Part shown: piece after piece, positions 11,386 to 22,450 of the stretch
Layout of the letters: every line of letters begins with the position of its first letter
How positions within the stretch are numbered: position 1 is the stretch's first letter
From: Mycobacterium parmense
Lineage (GTDB): Bacteria; Actinomycetota; Actinomycetes; Mycobacteriales; Mycobacteriaceae
Length of the DNA: 64,000 nucleotides
Assembly (NCBI RefSeq): GCF_010730575.1
Contig: NZ_AP022614.1
Span: 4,526,001 to 4,590,000 of the forward strand
Direction: 5' to 3'
The notes under the pieces: generated by a model
The model's database searches: none
What the model was told of the DNA's origin: nothing
The model's input: the letters and a program-made list of their open reading frames with translations, nothing else
Translations under genes and position numbers: made by a program

Positions 11386-12834
11386 ATGACGGAGCGTTTC
11401 ACCACCACCGACGCGGGCATCGCCGCTCCCAGCGACGAGCAGTCGTTGACGATCGGCCCCGATGGCCCGATCCTGCTGCAGGACCACTACCTGATCGAGC
11501 AGATGGCTCAGTTCAACCGGGAACGCATTCCGGAACGCCAGCCGCACGCCAAGGGCGGCGGGGCCTTCGGCCAGTTCGAGGTGACCAACGACGTCAGCCA
11601 ATTCACCCGGGCAGCCGTCTTCCAGCCCGGCACCAAAACCGAGATGCTGGCCCGGTTCTCCACCGTCGCGGGCGAGCGCGGCAGCCCAGACACCTGGCGG
11701 GACCCGCGCGGCTTCGCGCTGAAGTTCTACACGACCGAGGGCAACTTCGACATGGTCGGCAACAACACCCCCGTCTTCTTCATGCGCGACCCGCTGAAGT
11801 TCCAGCACTTCATCCGCTCGCAGAAGCGCATGCAGGCGACCAACCTGCGCGACCACAACATGCAGTGGGACTTCTGGTCGCTCTCGCCGGAGTCCGCCCA
11901 CCAGGTGACCTGGCTGATGGGCGATCGTGGCATCCCCAAGACGTGGCGCAACATGAACGGCTACAGCAGCCACACCTACAGCTGGATCAACGCCGCCGGC
12001 GAGATCTTCTGGGTGAAGTACCACTTCATCACCGACCAGGGCATCGAGTTCCTGACCCAGGAGGACGCCGACCGCTTGGCCGGTGAGGACGGCGACTACC
12101 ACCAGCGCGACCTGTACGACGCGATCGAGCGCGGCGACCACCCGAGCTGGACGCTCAAGGTTCAGGTCATGCCCTACGAGGAGGCCCGCGGCTACCGGTT
12201 CAACCCGTTCGACCTCACCAAGGTGTGGCCGCACAGCGACTACCCGCTGATCGACGTGGGCAAGATGACGCTGAACCGCAACGTCACCGATTACCACACC
12301 GAGATCGAGCAGGCCGCTTTCGAGCCGAACAACACGGTGCCCGGCACCGGGCTGAGCCCCGACAAGATGCTGCAGGCCCGTGGCTTCTCCTACTCCGACG
12401 CGCACCGGGCCAGGCTGGGCACCAACTACCGGCAGATCCCGGTCAACGAGCCCAAGGTCGAGGTCAACAGCTACTCCAAGGACGGCGCCATGCGGGTGAA
12501 GAACGTCTCCGACCCCGTCTACGCGCCCAATTCCTACGGCGGCCCGCAGGCCGACCCGGCGCGCGCCGCCGAGATCCGCTGGCACGCCGACGGTGACATG
12601 GTCCGCGCGGCCTACACCTTGCACGCCGAGGACGACGACTGGGGACAGGCCGGCGCGATGGTTCGCGAAGTTCTCGACGACGCGGCCCGAGAGCGCTTGG
12701 CGCACAACATCATCGGTCACGTCAGCAAGGGCGTCAAGGAGCCGGTGCTGTCGCGGGTGTTCGAGTACTGGCGCAACGTCGACCCCGATCTCGGCAAGGC
12801 GGTCGAGGAGGGTGTCCGGGCCAAGACCGGCTGA
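11386..12834 (+). CDS. katA: monofunctional haem catalase
   Basis: A 482-aa small-subunit catalase that converts hydrogen peroxide to water and oxygen in the cytoplasm. The catalytic His is His54 in [16 protein letters not shown], the catalytic Asn is in [11 protein letters not shown] (~126-127), and the proximal haem Tyr is in [14 protein letters not shown]. All three are intact. The start has a strong AAGGAGATATCGAC ribosome site. M. tuberculosis has only KatG and lacks this gene here, so it is an insertion between the Rv3706c-like and Rv3705c-like genes. A FurA-box-like promoter lies upstream and a long hairpin follows. Confidence 0.96.
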   Translation: MTERFTTTDAGIAAPSDEQSLTIGPDGPILLQDHYLIEQMAQFNRERIPERQPHAKGGGAFGQFEVTNDVSQFTRAAVFQPGTKTEMLARFSTVAGERGSPDTWRDPRGFALKFYTTEGNFDMVGNNTPVFFMRDPLKFQHFIRSQKRMQATNLRDHNMQWDFWSLSPESAHQVTWLMGDRGIPKTWRNMNGYSSHTYSWINAAGEIFWVKYHFITDQGIEFLTQEDADRLAGEDGDYHQRDLYDAIERGDHPSWTLKVQVMPYEEARGYRFNPFDLTKVWPHSDYPLIDVGKMTLNRNVTDYHTEIEQAAFEPNNTVPGTGLSPDKMLQARGFSYSDAHRARLGTNYRQIPVNEPKVEVNSYSKDGAMRVKNVSDPVYAPNSYGGPQADPARAAEIRWHADGDMVRAAYTLHAEDDDWGQAGAMVREVLDDAARERLAHNIIGHVSKGVKEPVLSRVFEYWRNVDPDLGKAVEEGVRAKTG

Positions 12835-12843
12835 GAACGCCGC

Positions 12844-12888
12844 GGACGGCGGGCCGCGGGGCGCGTTCAGCCCCACGGCCCGCCGTCC
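12844..12888 (+). terminator. catalase terminator hairpin
   Basis: GGACGGCGGGCCG (12844-12856) pairs perfectly with CGGCCCGCCGTCC (12876-12888), and inner GGGGC/GCCCC extends the structure. It begins 10 bp after the catalase stop. Confidence 0.65.
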
Positions 12889-12912
12889 GGCATGCCTGGC
12901 ATGATCGCCTCC

Positions 12913-13569
12913 ATGACCATCCGGGCGGGCCGCATCGCCGGCGTCGCGCTCTGCGCCGGCCTGGCCGTCGGCGCCGCCGCCCCGGTCGCCAGGGCCCACC
13001 CGTCGGAGCCCGGAGTGGTCAACTACGCCGTCCTGGCCAAGGGGTCGGTCGGCAACATCGTCGGCGCCCCCATGGGGTGGGAATCGACGTTCACCGATCC
13101 GTTCCAGGGCTACTGGGTGGACCTGCCGGCCTGCAACAACTGGGCCGACATCGGGTTACCGGAGGTGTACAACGACCCCGACCTCGCGTCGTTCAACGGG
13201 GCCACCACCCAGACCTCGGCGACCGATCAGACCCACTTCGTCAAACAGGCAATCGGCGTCTTCGCCACCGACGACGCCGCGACCCGGGCGTTCCACCGGG
13301 TCGTGGACCGCACGGCGGGTTGTTCGGGGCAGACCACGGCCATGCATCTGGACAACGGCCAGACCCAGACATGGTCGTTCGACGGCGGGCCGTCCGGTGC
13401 GGCCGACGAGAACTGGACCAAGCAGGAAGTCGGCACGGATCGACGCTGTTTCGATCAAACCAGGCTGCGTGAAAATGTTTTGCTGCAGGCGAAGGTCTGC
13501 CAGGCTGGCAACGCCGGTCCGGCGGTCAACGTGCTGGCCGGCGCGATGCAGAACGCGCTGGGCCAATAG
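12913..13569 (+). CDS. secreted sensor-domain protein (PknH extracellular-like, Rv3705c homologue)
   Basis: A 218-aa protein with a signal peptide (IAGVALCAGLAVGAAAPVARA, cleaved near residue 30). The mature part carries four cysteines (PACNNW, AGCSGQ, RRCFDQ, AKVCQAG) that suit two disulfides, as in the PknH-type extracellular sensor domain. Similar domains occur in lipoproteins and kinases of mycobacteria, and a ligand is unknown. The ATG at 12913 (MTIRAGR) gives a good signal peptide and a length close to Rv3705c; ATGs at 12892 and 12901 are possible. Confidence 0.75.
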   Translation: MTIRAGRIAGVALCAGLAVGAAAPVARAHPSEPGVVNYAVLAKGSVGNIVGAPMGWESTFTDPFQGYWVDLPACNNWADIGLPEVYNDPDLASFNGATTQTSATDQTHFVKQAIGVFATDDAATRAFHRVVDRTAGCSGQTTAMHLDNGQTQTWSFDGGPSGAADENWTKQEVGTDRRCFDQTRLRENVLLQAKVCQAGNAGPAVNVLAGAMQNALGQ

Positions 13570-13700
13570 CCGGGTGATCGCCGGCACGGCCCGGCCCGCG
13601 CGGTGAAATGCTGCGGAAAGGGGAATATGTCGGGGGCATCTGCTAGATGAAGTAGTGGCGGTTAGCGTTCCGTTGGCTGCGCAGGGAGGCGGTCCGCACA

Positions 13701-13718
13701 GGCATGCTCGGGCATGCC
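13701..13718 (+). promoter_or_regulatory. hairpin just upstream of egtA
   Basis: GGCATGC and GCATGCC form a perfect 7-bp stem with a TCGG loop, ending 21 bp before the egtA start. It may be an operator or an mRNA leader structure of the ergothioneine operon. No protein partner can be named. Confidence 0.35.
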
Positions 13719-13739
13719 CGGGCCCGAAGGGATCGTGAT

Positions 13740-15035
13740 ATGACGTTCGCCGCTACCACCAGAGCGGCCTCGCAGCTGGACACCGCCCGCCCGGGCGAAG
13801 CCGAGCTGGCCGACTCGTCGGCCGCGGCGCTCCTGATCGCCGACGGCTGCCTCGTCGACGCCCCGCTGGGCCGGGTCGGCCTGGAGATGGAGGCGCACTG
13901 TCACGATCCGGCCGACCCCAACCGCCGGCCCAGCTGGGACGAGATCCGCGCGGTCATCGACGCGATGCCCGCCCTGCCGTGCCGCAGCGCCGTCACCGTC
14001 GAACCGGGCGGCGCCGTCGAGCTGTCGGGCCCGCCCGTCGACGGAGTGCTGGCGGCCATCGAGGCGATGGGCCGCGACCAGGCCGTGCTGCGCGCCGCCT
14101 TCGCCGACGCCGGGCTAGGCCTGGTGTTCCTCGGCGCGGACCCGCTGCGGCCGCCCAGGCGGATCAACCCGGGCAACCGTTACCTCGCCATGGAGCAGTT
14201 CTTCGCCACCAGCCGCTCGGGGGAGGCGGGCGCGTCGATGATGACGTCCACCGCCTCGATCCAGGTGAATCTGGACGCCGGGCCGCAGGACGGCTGGGCC
14301 GCGCGAGTGCGGCTGGCGCACGCCCTGGGGCCCACGATGATCGCCATCGCCGCCAATTCGCCGATGCTGGGCGGCGAGTTCACGGGCTGGGTCTCCACCC
14401 GGCAGCGGGTGTGGGGGCAGATGGATTCGGCGCGCTGCGGCCCGGTGCTGGGTGCCAGCGGCGACGACCCGGGCACCGACTGGGCGCGTTATGCGCTCAA
14501 GGCTCCGGTGATGCTCGTCAACAACCCGGAGGCGGTGGCGGTCACCCAGTGGGTGCCGTTCGCCGACTGGGCGGACGGCCGGGTGTTGCTCGGCGGCCGC
14601 AAGCCCACCGTGTCCGACCTGGAGTACCACCTGACCACGCTGTTCCCGCCGGTGCGCCCGCGCCAGTGGCTGGAGATCCGCTATCTGGACAGCCTGCCGG
14701 ACTCCTGCTGGCCCGCCGTGGTGTTCACGCTGGTCTGCCTGCTCGACGACCCGGTCGCCGCGGACGTCGCCGCCGAGGCCGTCGAACCGGTGGCCACGGC
14801 GTGGGACGTCGCCGCCCGGCTGGGCCTGGGCGACCGACGGCTGCATGCGGCGGCCACCCGGTGCGTGGCCACCGCCGCCGAAAAGGCGCCGGCCGGGCTG
14901 ACCGAGGCGATGCAACGGCTGCTGCGCCGCGTCGAGCTGGGCCGGTGCCCCGCCGACGACTTCTCCGAGCAGGTGATCGAGCACGGCATCGCGGCGGCGG
15001 TCTCCCGGGCCGCGCGCTCGCAAGGGGGGTTGTGA
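13740..15035 (+). CDS. egtA: glutamate-cysteine ligase EgtA of ergothioneine synthesis
   Basis: A 431-aa member of the glutamate-cysteine ligase family. It makes gamma-glutamylcysteine, the sulfur donor used by Egt[16 protein letters not shown] near residue 45 and the block [13 protein letters not shown] are the ATP/glutamate site motifs, and [14 protein letters not shown] is near the C-terminus. It is first of five tightly linked genes; its stop overlaps the egtB start (GTGA). The ATG at 13740 was chosen over an upstream ATG because it gives the usual length. Confidence 0.93.
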   Translation: MTFAATTRAASQLDTARPGEAELADSSAAALLIADGCLVDAPLGRVGLEMEAHCHDPADPNRRPSWDEIRAVIDAMPALPCRSAVTVEPGGAVELSGPPVDGVLAAIEAMGRDQAVLRAAFADAGLGLVFLGADPLRPPRRINPGNRYLAMEQFFATSRSGEAGASMMTSTASIQVNLDAGPQDGWAARVRLAHALGPTMIAIAANSPMLGGEFTGWVSTRQRVWGQMDSARCGPVLGASGDDPGTDWARYALKAPVMLVNNPEAVAVTQWVPFADWADGRVLLGGRKPTVSDLEYHLTTLFPPVRPRQWLEIRYLDSLPDSCWPAVVFTLVCLLDDPVAADVAAEAVEPVATAWDVAARLGLGDRRLHAAATRCVATAAEKAPAGLTEAMQRLLRRVELGRCPADDFSEQVIEHGIAAAVSRAARSQGGL

Positions 15036-16333
15036 CTTCCAGGCAGGATCTCGCCGACGGCTTGGCCCGGGCGCGAACGAGGACGTTGCGGCTCGTCGAC
15101 TTCGACGACGCCGAGCTGTACCGGCAGTACGACCCCCTGATGAGCCCCCTGGTCTGGGACCTGGCGCACATCGGCCAGCAGGAGGAGCTGTGGCTGCTGC
15201 GCGGCGGTGACCCGAGCCGGCCGGGGATGTTGCCGCCCGCCGTCGAGGGCCTGTACGACGCCTTCGTCCACTCCCGCGCCAGCCGCGCAGAGCTGCCGCT
15301 GCTGTCGCCTGACCGCGCGCGGTCGTATTGCCAAACGGTTCGGTCCGCGGCGCTCGACGCATTGGACGCGCTGCCCGACGACCCCGCCGGCGACCGCGCG
15401 GCCTTCGTGTACGCCATGGTGGTCAGCCACGAGAACCAGCACAACGAAACCATGCTGCAGGCGCTGAACCTGCGCAGCGGCGCGCCGCTGCTGGGCGACG
15501 CTTCCGTCCCGCCGCGGGGCCGGCCTGGCCTGGCCGGCACGTCGGTGCTGGTTCCCGCGGGCCCGTTCGTCCTGGGGGTGGACGCCGCGAGCGAGCCGTC
15601 GTCGCTGGACAACGAGCGTCCCGCGCACGTGGTGGACCTGCCGGCGTTTCGCATCGGCCGGGTTCCGGTCACCAACGGCGAGTGGCGGGCGTTCGTCGAG
15701 GACGGCGGGTACCGCGAGTCGCGGTGGTGGTCGCAGCGCGGCTGGGAGCACCGCATGTCCGCGGGCCTGACCGGGCCGCAGTTCTGGGCCGCCGACGGGC
15801 GCACGCGCACCCGGTTCGGCCATGTCGAGGACATCCCGGCCGACGAGCCGGTGCAGCACGTCACCTATTTCGAGGCCGAGGCCTACGCCGCCTGGGCGGG
15901 CGCCCGGCTGCCCACCGAGATGGAATGGGAGAAGGCCTGCGCCTGGGATCCGGCCACCGGCACGCGCCGCCGCTACCCGTGGGGGGCGCAGCCGCCGTCG
16001 GACGCCGTCGCGAACCTCGGCGGCACGTCGCTGCGCCCGGCGCCGGTGGGCGCCTACCCGGACGGCGCGTCGGCCTATGGGGCCGAGCAGATGCTGGGCG
16101 ACGTGTGGGAGTGGACCAGTTCGCCGCTGCGGCCCTGGCCGGGGTTCACCCCGATGATCTACGAGCGTTACTCCCAGCCCTTCTTCGACGGCGACTACCG
16201 GGTTCTGCGCGGCGGCTCGTGGGCCGTGGAGTCGGCCATCCTGCGCCCCAGCTTCCGCAACTGGGACCACCCGTACCGGCGCCAGATCTTCGCCGGTGTC
16301 CGGCTGGCCTGGGACGCCGGGGACGGCCGCTGA
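15032..16333 (+). CDS. egtB: ergothioneine synthase EgtB (iron-dependent sulfoxide synthase)
   Basis: A 433-aa non-haem iron enzyme that couples gamma-glutamylcysteine to hercynine with oxygen. The DinB-like N-terminal domain supplies iron ligands in [13 protein letters not shown] and in the HX3HXE motif [10 protein letters not shown] (~residues 130-140). The C-terminal formylglycine-enzyme-like domain shows [31 protein letters not shown] and [11 protein letters not shown]. The GTG start overlaps the egtA stop and the TGA stop overlaps the egtC start, so the genes are translationally coupled. Confidence 0.95.
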   Translation: MTSRQDLADGLARARTRTLRLVDFDDAELYRQYDPLMSPLVWDLAHIGQQEELWLLRGGDPSRPGMLPPAVEGLYDAFVHSRASRAELPLLSPDRARSYCQTVRSAALDALDALPDDPAGDRAAFVYAMVVSHENQHNETMLQALNLRSGAPLLGDASVPPRGRPGLAGTSVLVPAGPFVLGVDAASEPSSLDNERPAHVVDLPAFRIGRVPVTNGEWRAFVEDGGYRESRWWSQRGWEHRMSAGLTGPQFWAADGRTRTRFGHVEDIPADEPVQHVTYFEAEAYAAWAGARLPTEMEWEKACAWDPATGTRRRYPWGAQPPSDAVANLGGTSLRPAPVGAYPDGASAYGAEQMLGDVWEWTSSPLRPWPGFTPMIYERYSQPFFDGDYRVLRGGSWAVESAILRPSFRNWDHPYRRQIFAGVRLAWDAGDGR

Positions 16334-17028
16334 TGTGCCGTCACCTCGGGTGGCTCGGCGCGGAGGTCCCGGTCTCCTCGCTGGTGCTCGACCCGCCGCA
16401 CGGGTTGCGGGTGCAGTCCTACGCGCCGCGCCGCCAGAAGCACTGCCTGCTCAACGCCGACGGTTGGGGCGTCGGGTTCTTCGACCGCCCTTCCGAGGGC
16501 GGCCTGCCCCGCCGGTGGCGCAGCCAGGCGCCGCTGTGGGGCGACGTGTCGTTCGACTCGGTGGCGCCGGCGCTGCGCAGCCACTGCGTCGTGGCCGCGG
16601 TGCGATCGGCCACCGTCGGCATGCCGATCGACGTCAGCGCGACGGCGCCGTTCACCGACGGTCAGTGGTTGTTGTCGCACAACGGGATCGTCGACCGCGC
16701 GGTGCTGCCCGCGACCTCCTCGGCCGAATCTGTCTGTGACAGCGCCCTGCTCGCGGCCGCGATCTTCGAGAGGGGCCTCGACGCGCTCGGCGAGACGATC
16801 GTCGACGTGGCGTCGGCCGACCCCAGTGCCCGGCTGAACATATTGGCCGCCAACGGTTCCCGATTGCTGGCCACGACCTGGGGCGACACGCTGTGCATCC
16901 TGCGCCGCGCCGATGGCGTGGTGGTGGCCAGCGAGCCCTACGACAACGACTCGGAATGGGAGGACGTGCCCGACCGTCACCTCGTCGAGGTCGCCGCCGA
17001 CGGCGTCACGATGACACCGCTGGACTAA
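16333..17028 (+). CDS. egtC: gamma-glutamyl-hercynylcysteine sulfoxide hydrolase EgtC
   Basis: A 231-aa class II glutamine-amidotransferase-type Ntn hydrolase. Cys2 (MCRHLGWLG) would be the N-terminal nucleophile after Met removal. [18 protein letters not shown] and SHNGIVD are the conserved substrate-site motifs. It removes the glutamyl group from the EgtB product. Its ATG overlaps the egtB TGA by one base, and egtD starts 14 bp after its stop. Confidence 0.95.
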   Translation: MCRHLGWLGAEVPVSSLVLDPPHGLRVQSYAPRRQKHCLLNADGWGVGFFDRPSEGGLPRRWRSQAPLWGDVSFDSVAPALRSHCVVAAVRSATVGMPIDVSATAPFTDGQWLLSHNGIVDRAVLPATSSAESVCDSALLAAAIFERGLDALGETIVDVASADPSARLNILAANGSRLLATTWGDTLCILRRADGVVVASEPYDNDSEWEDVPDRHLVEVAADGVTMTPLD

Positions 17029-17042
17029 CCGAAAGGTCATTG

Positions 17043-18008
17043 ATGACTCTCTCGCTGTTCAACCACCTCGCCGCAGACTCGGCCTACCACGCGTTGCGCC
17101 GCGACGTGTACGACGGCCTGCGCCAAACCCCGAAGACGTTGCCGCCCAAGTGGTTCTATGATTCGGTGGGCAGCGACCTGTTCGACCAGATCACCCGGCT
17201 GCCCGAGTACTACCCGACCCGCGCCGAGGCGGAGATCCTGCGTGACCGCGCGGCCGAGGTGGCGTCGGCCAGCCGGGCCGACACGCTGGTCGAACTGGGC
17301 AGCGGCACCTCGGAGAAGACCCGCCTGCTGCTCGATGCGCTGCGCGACCGCGGATCCCTGCGCAGGTTCGTCCCGTTCGACGTCGACGCCAGCATCCTGT
17401 CGTCGGCCGCGACCGCCATCCAGCAGGAGTACTCGGGTGTCGAAATCCAAGCTGTCTGCGGCGATTTCGAGGAGCACCTGACCGAGATCCCCGCCGGGGG
17501 CAGGCGGCTGTTCGTCTTCCTCGGGTCGACCATCGGCAACCTCACGCCCGGCCCGCGCGCGCGGTTCCTCTCCGATCTGTCGTCTCAGATGCGGCCCGGC
17601 GACAGCCTGTTGCTGGGCACCGACCTGGTCAAGGACACCGATCGGCTGGTGCGCGCATACGACGACGCCGCGGGGGTGACCGCGGCCTTCAACCGCAACG
17701 TGCTCGCGGTCATCAACCGGCAGCTCGACGGCGACTTCGACGTAGACGCCTACCGGCACGTGGCCCGCTGGAACGCCGGCGAGGAGCGCATCGAGATGTG
17801 GTTGCGGTCCGACCGCAGCCAGCGGGTGCGGGTGGGCGCGCTGCAGCTGAGCGTCGAGTTCGCCGCCGGCGAGGAGATGCTGACCGAGGTGTCGTGCAAG
17901 TTCCGGCCCGACGGGGTGCGCGACGAGCTGGCGGGCGCCGGACTGCGCCGTGTGCGGTGGTGGACCGACAGCGCGGGCGACTTCGGGTTGTCGCTGGCCG
18001 TGAGGTGA
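17043..18008 (+). CDS. egtD: L-histidine N-alpha-methyltransferase EgtD
   Basis: A 321-aa SAM-dependent enzyme that trimethylates histidine to hercynine, the first step of ergothioneine synthesis. The family entry motif [20 protein letters not shown] is followed by the SAM loop [13 protein letters not shown] and the hinge [11 protein letters not shown]. The C-terminal block [22 protein letters not shown] binds the substrate amine in this family. An AAAGG ribosome site precedes the ATG. Confidence 0.96.
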   Translation: MTLSLFNHLAADSAYHALRRDVYDGLRQTPKTLPPKWFYDSVGSDLFDQITRLPEYYPTRAEAEILRDRAAEVASASRADTLVELGSGTSEKTRLLLDALRDRGSLRRFVPFDVDASILSSAATAIQQEYSGVEIQAVCGDFEEHLTEIPAGGRRLFVFLGSTIGNLTPGPRARFLSDLSSQMRPGDSLLLGTDLVKDTDRLVRAYDDAAGVTAAFNRNVLAVINRQLDGDFDVDAYRHVARWNAGEERIEMWLRSDRSQRVRVGALQLSVEFAAGEEMLTEVSCKFRPDGVRDELAGAGLRRVRWWTDSAGDFGLSLAVR

Positions 18009-19144
18009 GCGGGTCGCTGGCCGACCGGTGGCGGGCGGCCCGGCCACCGGCGGCCGGGTTGCACCTGGACAGCGCGGCCTGCTCGCGCCAGAGCCTGGCG
18101 GTGATCGAGGCCGCCGCCCGCCACGCCCGCCACGAGTCCGAGGTCGGGGGGTATGTCGCGGCGGAGGCGGCCACGCCGGCGCTCGACGCGGGCCGCGTCG
18201 CGTTCGCCGCGCTGTGCGGCATGACCGAGGCCGCGGTGGTGTTCACCACCGGCTCGCTGCACGCGCTGGACCTGCTGCTCGGGGCGTGGCCGAGCGACCG
18301 CGGGACGGTAGCCTGCCTGCCCGGCGAATACGGTCCCAACCTGGCGATGATGGCCCTGCACGGGTTCGACCGCCGGCTGCTGCCGACGCTCGGGGACGGC
18401 CGCCTGGCGCTCGACGACGCGGCGCTGGCCCTGCAGGCCGATCCGCCCGATCTGGTGCACCTGACCGCGGTCGCCAGCCACAGCGGCGTGGTGCAGCCGC
18501 TGCCGATGATCGCCCGGCTGTGCCGCGAGTTGGGGGTGCCGCTGGTCGTCGACGCCGCCCAGGCGCTGGGCCACGTGGACTGCGCGGTGGGTGCCGACGT
18601 GACCTACTCGTCGTCGCGCAAGTGGATCGCGGGACCGCGCGGCGTCGGGATGCTCGCGGTGCGCCGCGACCTGATGGAGCGGTTGCGTCCGAGGCTGGCC
18701 ACCCCGGAGTGGGCGGCCCGGGCGGCCGTGGCCCGGCAACTGGAAGTCGGCGAGGCCAATGTCGCCGCGCGCGTAGGCTTTTCGGCGGCGCTGGGGGAGC
18801 ACCTGGCGTGCGGACCGGAGTCGGTGCGCGAGCGCCTGGCCGAGTTGGGGCGCGTCAGCCGGATGGCGCTGGCCGACGTGGCGGGCTGGGTGGTGGTCGA
18901 GGAGGCCGACGAGCCCAGCGCCATCACCACCCTGGCGCCGGTCGACGGCGCCGACCCGCAGGCGGTGCGGGACTGGCTGCTGGCCGAGCGCCGGATCCTG
19001 ACCACGTTCGTCGCGGTGCCGCGGGCGCCGCTCGAGTTGGCCGGCCCGCTGCTGCGGATCTCGCCGCACGTGGACAGCACGCCCGAGGACCTGCAGACCT
19101 TCGCCGAGGCGCTGATCGCCGCGACGGCGGCCCGGCAGCGATGA
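18005..19144 (+). CDS. egtE: PLP-dependent lyase EgtE, final step of ergothioneine synthesis
   Basis: A 379-aa aminotransferase class V-like protein. [21 protein letters not shown] is the N-terminal block and the PLP lysine is in [16 protein letters not shown]. It cleaves hercynylcysteine sulfoxide to ergothioneine. The GTG start overlaps the egtD stop (GTGA). It converges with the GCS2 gene, leaving a 31-bp gap. All five egt genes are intact, so the strain should make ergothioneine. Confidence 0.93.
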   Translation: MSGSLADRWRAARPPAAGLHLDSAACSRQSLAVIEAAARHARHESEVGGYVAAEAATPALDAGRVAFAALCGMTEAAVVFTTGSLHALDLLLGAWPSDRGTVACLPGEYGPNLAMMALHGFDRRLLPTLGDGRLALDDAALALQADPPDLVHLTAVASHSGVVQPLPMIARLCRELGVPLVVDAAQALGHVDCAVGADVTYSSSRKWIAGPRGVGMLAVRRDLMERLRPRLATPEWAARAAVARQLEVGEANVAARVGFSAALGEHLACGPESVRERLAELGRVSRMALADVAGWVVVEEADEPSAITTLAPVDGADPQAVRDWLLAERRILTTFVAVPRAPLELAGPLLRISPHVDSTPEDLQTFAEALIAATAARQR

Positions 19145-19175
19145 GCCCCGGCCTACCCGGGCCGGCGCGGTTGTT

Positions 19176-20660
19176 CTACAGCCCCCAGGTGTGCACCGGC
19201 CGGTTGGCGTGCATGTGCCCGCAGTAGCGCCGCAGCATCTCGGCCAGCGCCGCGCGGCGGGTCATCCCGCCTTTCTCCAGCGAACGCACCGTGGCCACCT
19301 GCCAACTGGCGCCGTTGCGGCCCGCCTCGGCCCGGCCCTGCACGACGCCGAGAAACCGCTCGCGCACGTCGTCGTCGACACCCCAGCGGCGCAGCCCATC
19401 GTGCGCGATAGGCAGCAGCGTGCCCAGCACCAGTTCGCGTGCGCTCACCTCGCCCAGGCCGGGCCAGCTCAGCCGCGCGTCGATGCCGTGGCGCGCGGCC
19501 TCGAGGAAGTTATGGTGCGCCACAGCGAAATCCATCGTCGACCACACCGGGGACGGCGCCTCGGACAACCCGCGCAGCGCGCCGTAGAAGAAGGCCGAAT
19601 TCGCCAGCATGTCGACGACCGTCGGCCCTGCCGGCAGCACCCGGTTCTCCAGCCGCAGGTGCGGGCGCTTGACCCCGTCGGCCTCCAGCACGTCATAGAC
19701 CGGCCGGTTCCACCGGTACACGGTGCCGTTGTGCAGGCGCAGTTCGGACAGCTGGGGGGCGCGCCCGGCGGCCAGCTCGGCCACGGGGTCCTCGTCGGAC
19801 ACCTCGGGCAACAGGGACGGAAAGTAGCGCAGGTTCTCCCGGTAGAGGTCGAGGACGGAGTCGATCCACCGCTCGCCGAACCACACCCGCGGCCGCACAC
19901 CTCGGGCCTTGAGGTCGTCGGACCGGGTGTCGGTGGACTGCGCGAACACCTCGATTCGGGTCTCCGACCACAGCCGGTGGGCGAAGAAGAACGGCGAGTT
20001 GGCGCCCAGTGCCAGCTGGGGGCCGGCCAGCGCCTGCGCGGCGTTCCAGTTGGCGGCGAAATCCTCGGGGGCCAGCTGCAGATGCAATTGCATGCTGGTG
20101 CAGGCGGATTCGGGCGCGATCGAGGCGGCTTGCCAGCTCAGGGGCTCGGGGCCGGAGATGTTGATCGGGATCTCCTCGCCGCGGGCGGAGAAGATCGAGT
20201 CGTTGAGGGCGGTGTAGCGCGCCGACTCGCTCATCCAGCCGGTGTCGAGGTGTTCGGGCATCAGCGTGGGCAGGATGCCGATCATGACGATGTGGGCCCC
20301 GCCTTCGCTCGCCTTGATCTCGGCGTCGTTGAGGCTGGCGCGCACCTCGGCCTCGAGGTCGAGGCCGGTATGGCCGGGTAGGGGGCGGGGCGGCACGTTG
20401 AATTCGATGTTGTAGGCGCCTAATTCGGACTGGTAAGCCGGATCGGCGATGGCGTCGAGCACGTCACGGTTGGACATGGCCGGCTGATAATCGGAGTCGA
20501 CGAGGTTGCACTCGATCTCCATGCCGGTGAGGGGCCGGTCGGACTCGAAGCGTGACTGGGCCAGCATCGTCTCCAAGACGTCCAGACACAGCTGCACTTT
20601 GCGCCGGTATTCCCGCCGATCGGAGCGGTTATACGTGGTGCGCTTGACCTCGTCGCCCAC
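19176..20660 (-). CDS. GCS2-family carboxylate-amine ligase (glutamate-cysteine ligase-like, Rv3698 homologue)
   Basis: A 494-aa protein with the ATP/metal motif [14 protein letters not shown] near residue 48, the block [16 protein letters not shown], and [20 protein letters not shown]. These fit the glutamate-cysteine ligase 2 superfamily (YbdK-like), which joins an amino-acid carboxylate to an amine. The true substrate is not known; mycobacteria already have EgtA and MshC, so a role in another gamma-glutamyl amide is possible. Position between egtE and glpK matches Rv3698, but Rv3699 and the vapBC48 genes next to it in M. tuberculosis are missing. A GTG start is used. Confidence 0.75.
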   Translation of the reverse strand: MGDEVKRTTYNRSDRREYRRKVQLCLDVLETMLAQSRFESDRPLTGMEIECNLVDSDYQPAMSNRDVLDAIADPAYQSELGAYNIEFNVPPRPLPGHTGLDLEAEVRASLNDAEIKASEGGAHIVMIGILPTLMPEHLDTGWMSESARYTALNDSIFSARGEEIPINISGPEPLSWQAASIAPESACTSMQLHLQLAPEDFAANWNAAQALAGPQLALGANSPFFFAHRLWSETRIEVFAQSTDTRSDDLKARGVRPRVWFGERWIDSVLDLYRENLRYFPSLLPEVSDEDPVAELAAGRAPQLSELRLHNGTVYRWNRPVYDVLEADGVKRPHLRLENRVLPAGPTVVDMLANSAFFYGALRGLSEAPSPVWSTMDFAVAHHNFLEAARHGIDARLSWPGLGEVSARELVLGTLLPIAHDGLRRWGVDDDVRERFLGVVQGRAEAGRNGASWQVATVRSLEKGGMTRRAALAEMLRRYCGHMHANRPVHTWGL

Positions 20661-20785
20661 CCCCCGATGCAACAGGGTCGACGGCGTCGGCGCAAGGGCG
20701 ACGCGCTGACGTGCGGCATCGTCCGGCGCCGAAACGCGCGGGCCACCTGGGTGTCCGACGGTGGCGGGGTAGACCATCATGGACC

Positions 20786-20799
20786 GGGAAACGTTTCCC
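20786..20799. promoter_or_regulatory. LacI-type operator palindrome before glpK
   Basis: GGGAAACGTTTCCC is a perfect 14-bp palindrome with a central CpG, the usual form of LacI/GalR-family operators. It ends 17 bp before the glpK start, next to the ribosome site, so binding would block glpK transcription or leader elongation. It lies in the 156-bp divergent region shared with the GCS2 gene. Confidence 0.6.
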
Positions 20800-20816
20800 A
20801 CGGGTGGAGGAGAGCA

Positions 20817-22343
20817 GTGGCAGGGTCCGCCGAATTCGTCGCCGCCATCGATCAGGGCACCACCAGCACCCGCTGCATGATCTTCGACCACGGCGGTGCC
20901 GAAGTGGCCCGCCACCAGCTCGAGCACGAACAGATCCTGCCCCGCGCCGGCTGGGTGGAACACGACCCGGTGGAGATCTGGGAGCGCACGTCGTCGGTGC
21001 TGCTGTCGGTGCTCAACCGCGCCAACCTGACCGCGGAAAACCTTGCTGCGCTGGGTATCACGAACCAACGGGAAACCACGCTGGTGTGGAACCGGCGCAC
21101 CGGGCGGCCGTACTACAACGCGATCGTCTGGCAGGACACCCGCACCGACCGCATCGCGTCGGCGCTGCAGCGCGACGGGCGCGGGGAGGTGATCCGCCGC
21201 AAGGCGGGCCTGCCGCCGGCGCCCTACTTCTCCGGCGGCAAGCTGCAGTGGATCCTGGACAACGTCGACGGGGTGCGCGCGGCGGCCGAGAGCGGCGACG
21301 CCGTGTTCGGCACGGCCGACACCTGGCTGCTGTGGAACCTGACCGGGGGGCCGCGGGGCGGCGTGCACGTCACCGACGTGACCAACGCCAGCCGGACCAT
21401 GCTGATGGACCTCGAGACGCTGGACTGGGACGACGAGCTGTTGTCGTTCTTCTCTATTCCGAGGGCCATGCTGCCGGCGATCGCGCCGTCGTCGCCGCTG
21501 CAGCCTTATGGGGTCACGCTCGACGGGGGGCCCGTCGGCGGCGAGGTCCCGATCACCGGAGTCCTGGGCGACCAGCACGCGGCGATGGTGGGGCAGGTGT
21601 GCCTGGGCGAGGGCGAGGCCAAAAACACCTACGGCACCGGCAATTTCCTGCTGCTCAACACCGGCGAGACCATCGTGCGGTCCGGCAACGGGTTGCTGAC
21701 CACCGTCTGCTACCAGTTCGGCGACGCGAAACCCGTTTACGCGCTTGAGGGTTCGATCGCCGTCACCGGCGCGGCGGTGCAGTGGCTGCGCGATCAGCTG
21801 GGCGTCATCAGCGGCGCCGCGCAGAGTGAGGCGCTGGCGCGACAGGTCACCGACAACGGCGGCGTGTATTTCGTGCCGGCGTTCTCCGGGTTGTTCGCCC
21901 CGTATTGGCGATCGGACGCCCGCGGCGCCATCGTGGGGCTGTCACGGTTCAACACCAACGCCCATCTCGCTCGCGCGACTCTGGAGGCGATCTGCTACCA
22001 GAGCCGCGACGTGGTGGAGGCGATGGCGGCGGATTCCGGTGTGCGCCTTGAAGAATTGAAGGTCGACGGCGGTGTCACCGGCAACGACCTGTGCATGCAG
22101 ATTCAGGCCGACGTGCTGGGCGTCGACGTGGTGCGGCCCGTGGTCGCCGAGACCACCGCGCTGGGGGCGGCCTACGCGGCCGGGCTGGCGGTCGGGTTCT
22201 GGGCCGACCCGTCGGAGTTGCGCGCCAATTGGCGCGAGGACAGGCGCTGGACGCCGCGCTGGGACGACGACGAGCGCGCCGCCGGGTATGCGGGTTGGCA
22301 CAAGGCGGTCCAGCGGACGCTGGACTGGGTCGACGTGACCTGA
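20817..22343 (+). CDS. glpK: glycerol kinase
   Basis: A 508-aa FGGY-family kinase that phosphorylates glycerol to glycerol 3-phosphate. [18 protein letters not shown] is the N-terminal phosphate loop, WQDTRTD and [14 protein letters not shown] are substrate-domain motifs, and [22 protein letters not shown] is the C-terminal FGGY signature. The GTG start follows GGAGGAGAG. A LacI-type operator lies directly upstream. It converges with the padR gene across a palindromic repeat. Confidence 0.96.
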   Translation: MAGSAEFVAAIDQGTTSTRCMIFDHGGAEVARHQLEHEQILPRAGWVEHDPVEIWERTSSVLLSVLNRANLTAENLAALGITNQRETTLVWNRRTGRPYYNAIVWQDTRTDRIASALQRDGRGEVIRRKAGLPPAPYFSGGKLQWILDNVDGVRAAAESGDAVFGTADTWLLWNLTGGPRGGVHVTDVTNASRTMLMDLETLDWDDELLSFFSIPRAMLPAIAPSSPLQPYGVTLDGGPVGGEVPITGVLGDQHAAMVGQVCLGEGEAKNTYGTGNFLLLNTGETIVRSGNGLLTTVCYQFGDAKPVYALEGSIAVTGAAVQWLRDQLGVISGAAQSEALARQVTDNGGVYFVPAFSGLFAPYWRSDARGAIVGLSRFNTNAHLARATLEAICYQSRDVVEAMAADSGVRLEELKVDGGVTGNDLCMQIQADVLGVDVVRPVVAETTALGAAYAAGLAVGFWADPSELRANWREDRRWTPRWDDDERAAGYAGWHKAVQRTLDWVDVT

Positions 22344-22373
22344 CCGCCCGGCCGCGAGGCCTGGGCCGCCCGG

Positions 22374-22437
22374 CCGCGAGCGCGCGTGTCTGTACGTCGA
22401 CACGCCGGTACGGGCGCACATTTGCGCGCGCTCGCGG
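22374..22437. repeat. dispersed 64-bp palindromic intergenic repeat, copy 1
   Basis: Perfect 13-bp inverted ends (CCGCGAGCGCGCG and CGCGCGCTCGCGG) bound an inner hairpin (GTGTC...GACAC). The reverse complement of 61170-61227 is clearly related (shared GAGCGCGCGTGTCTG and CGACACGCCG). Both copies lie between convergent genes, here glpK and padR, so a role as bidirectional terminator or a REP-like element is plausible. Confidence 0.7.
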
Positions 22438-22450
22438 CACGGGGAGGGGA

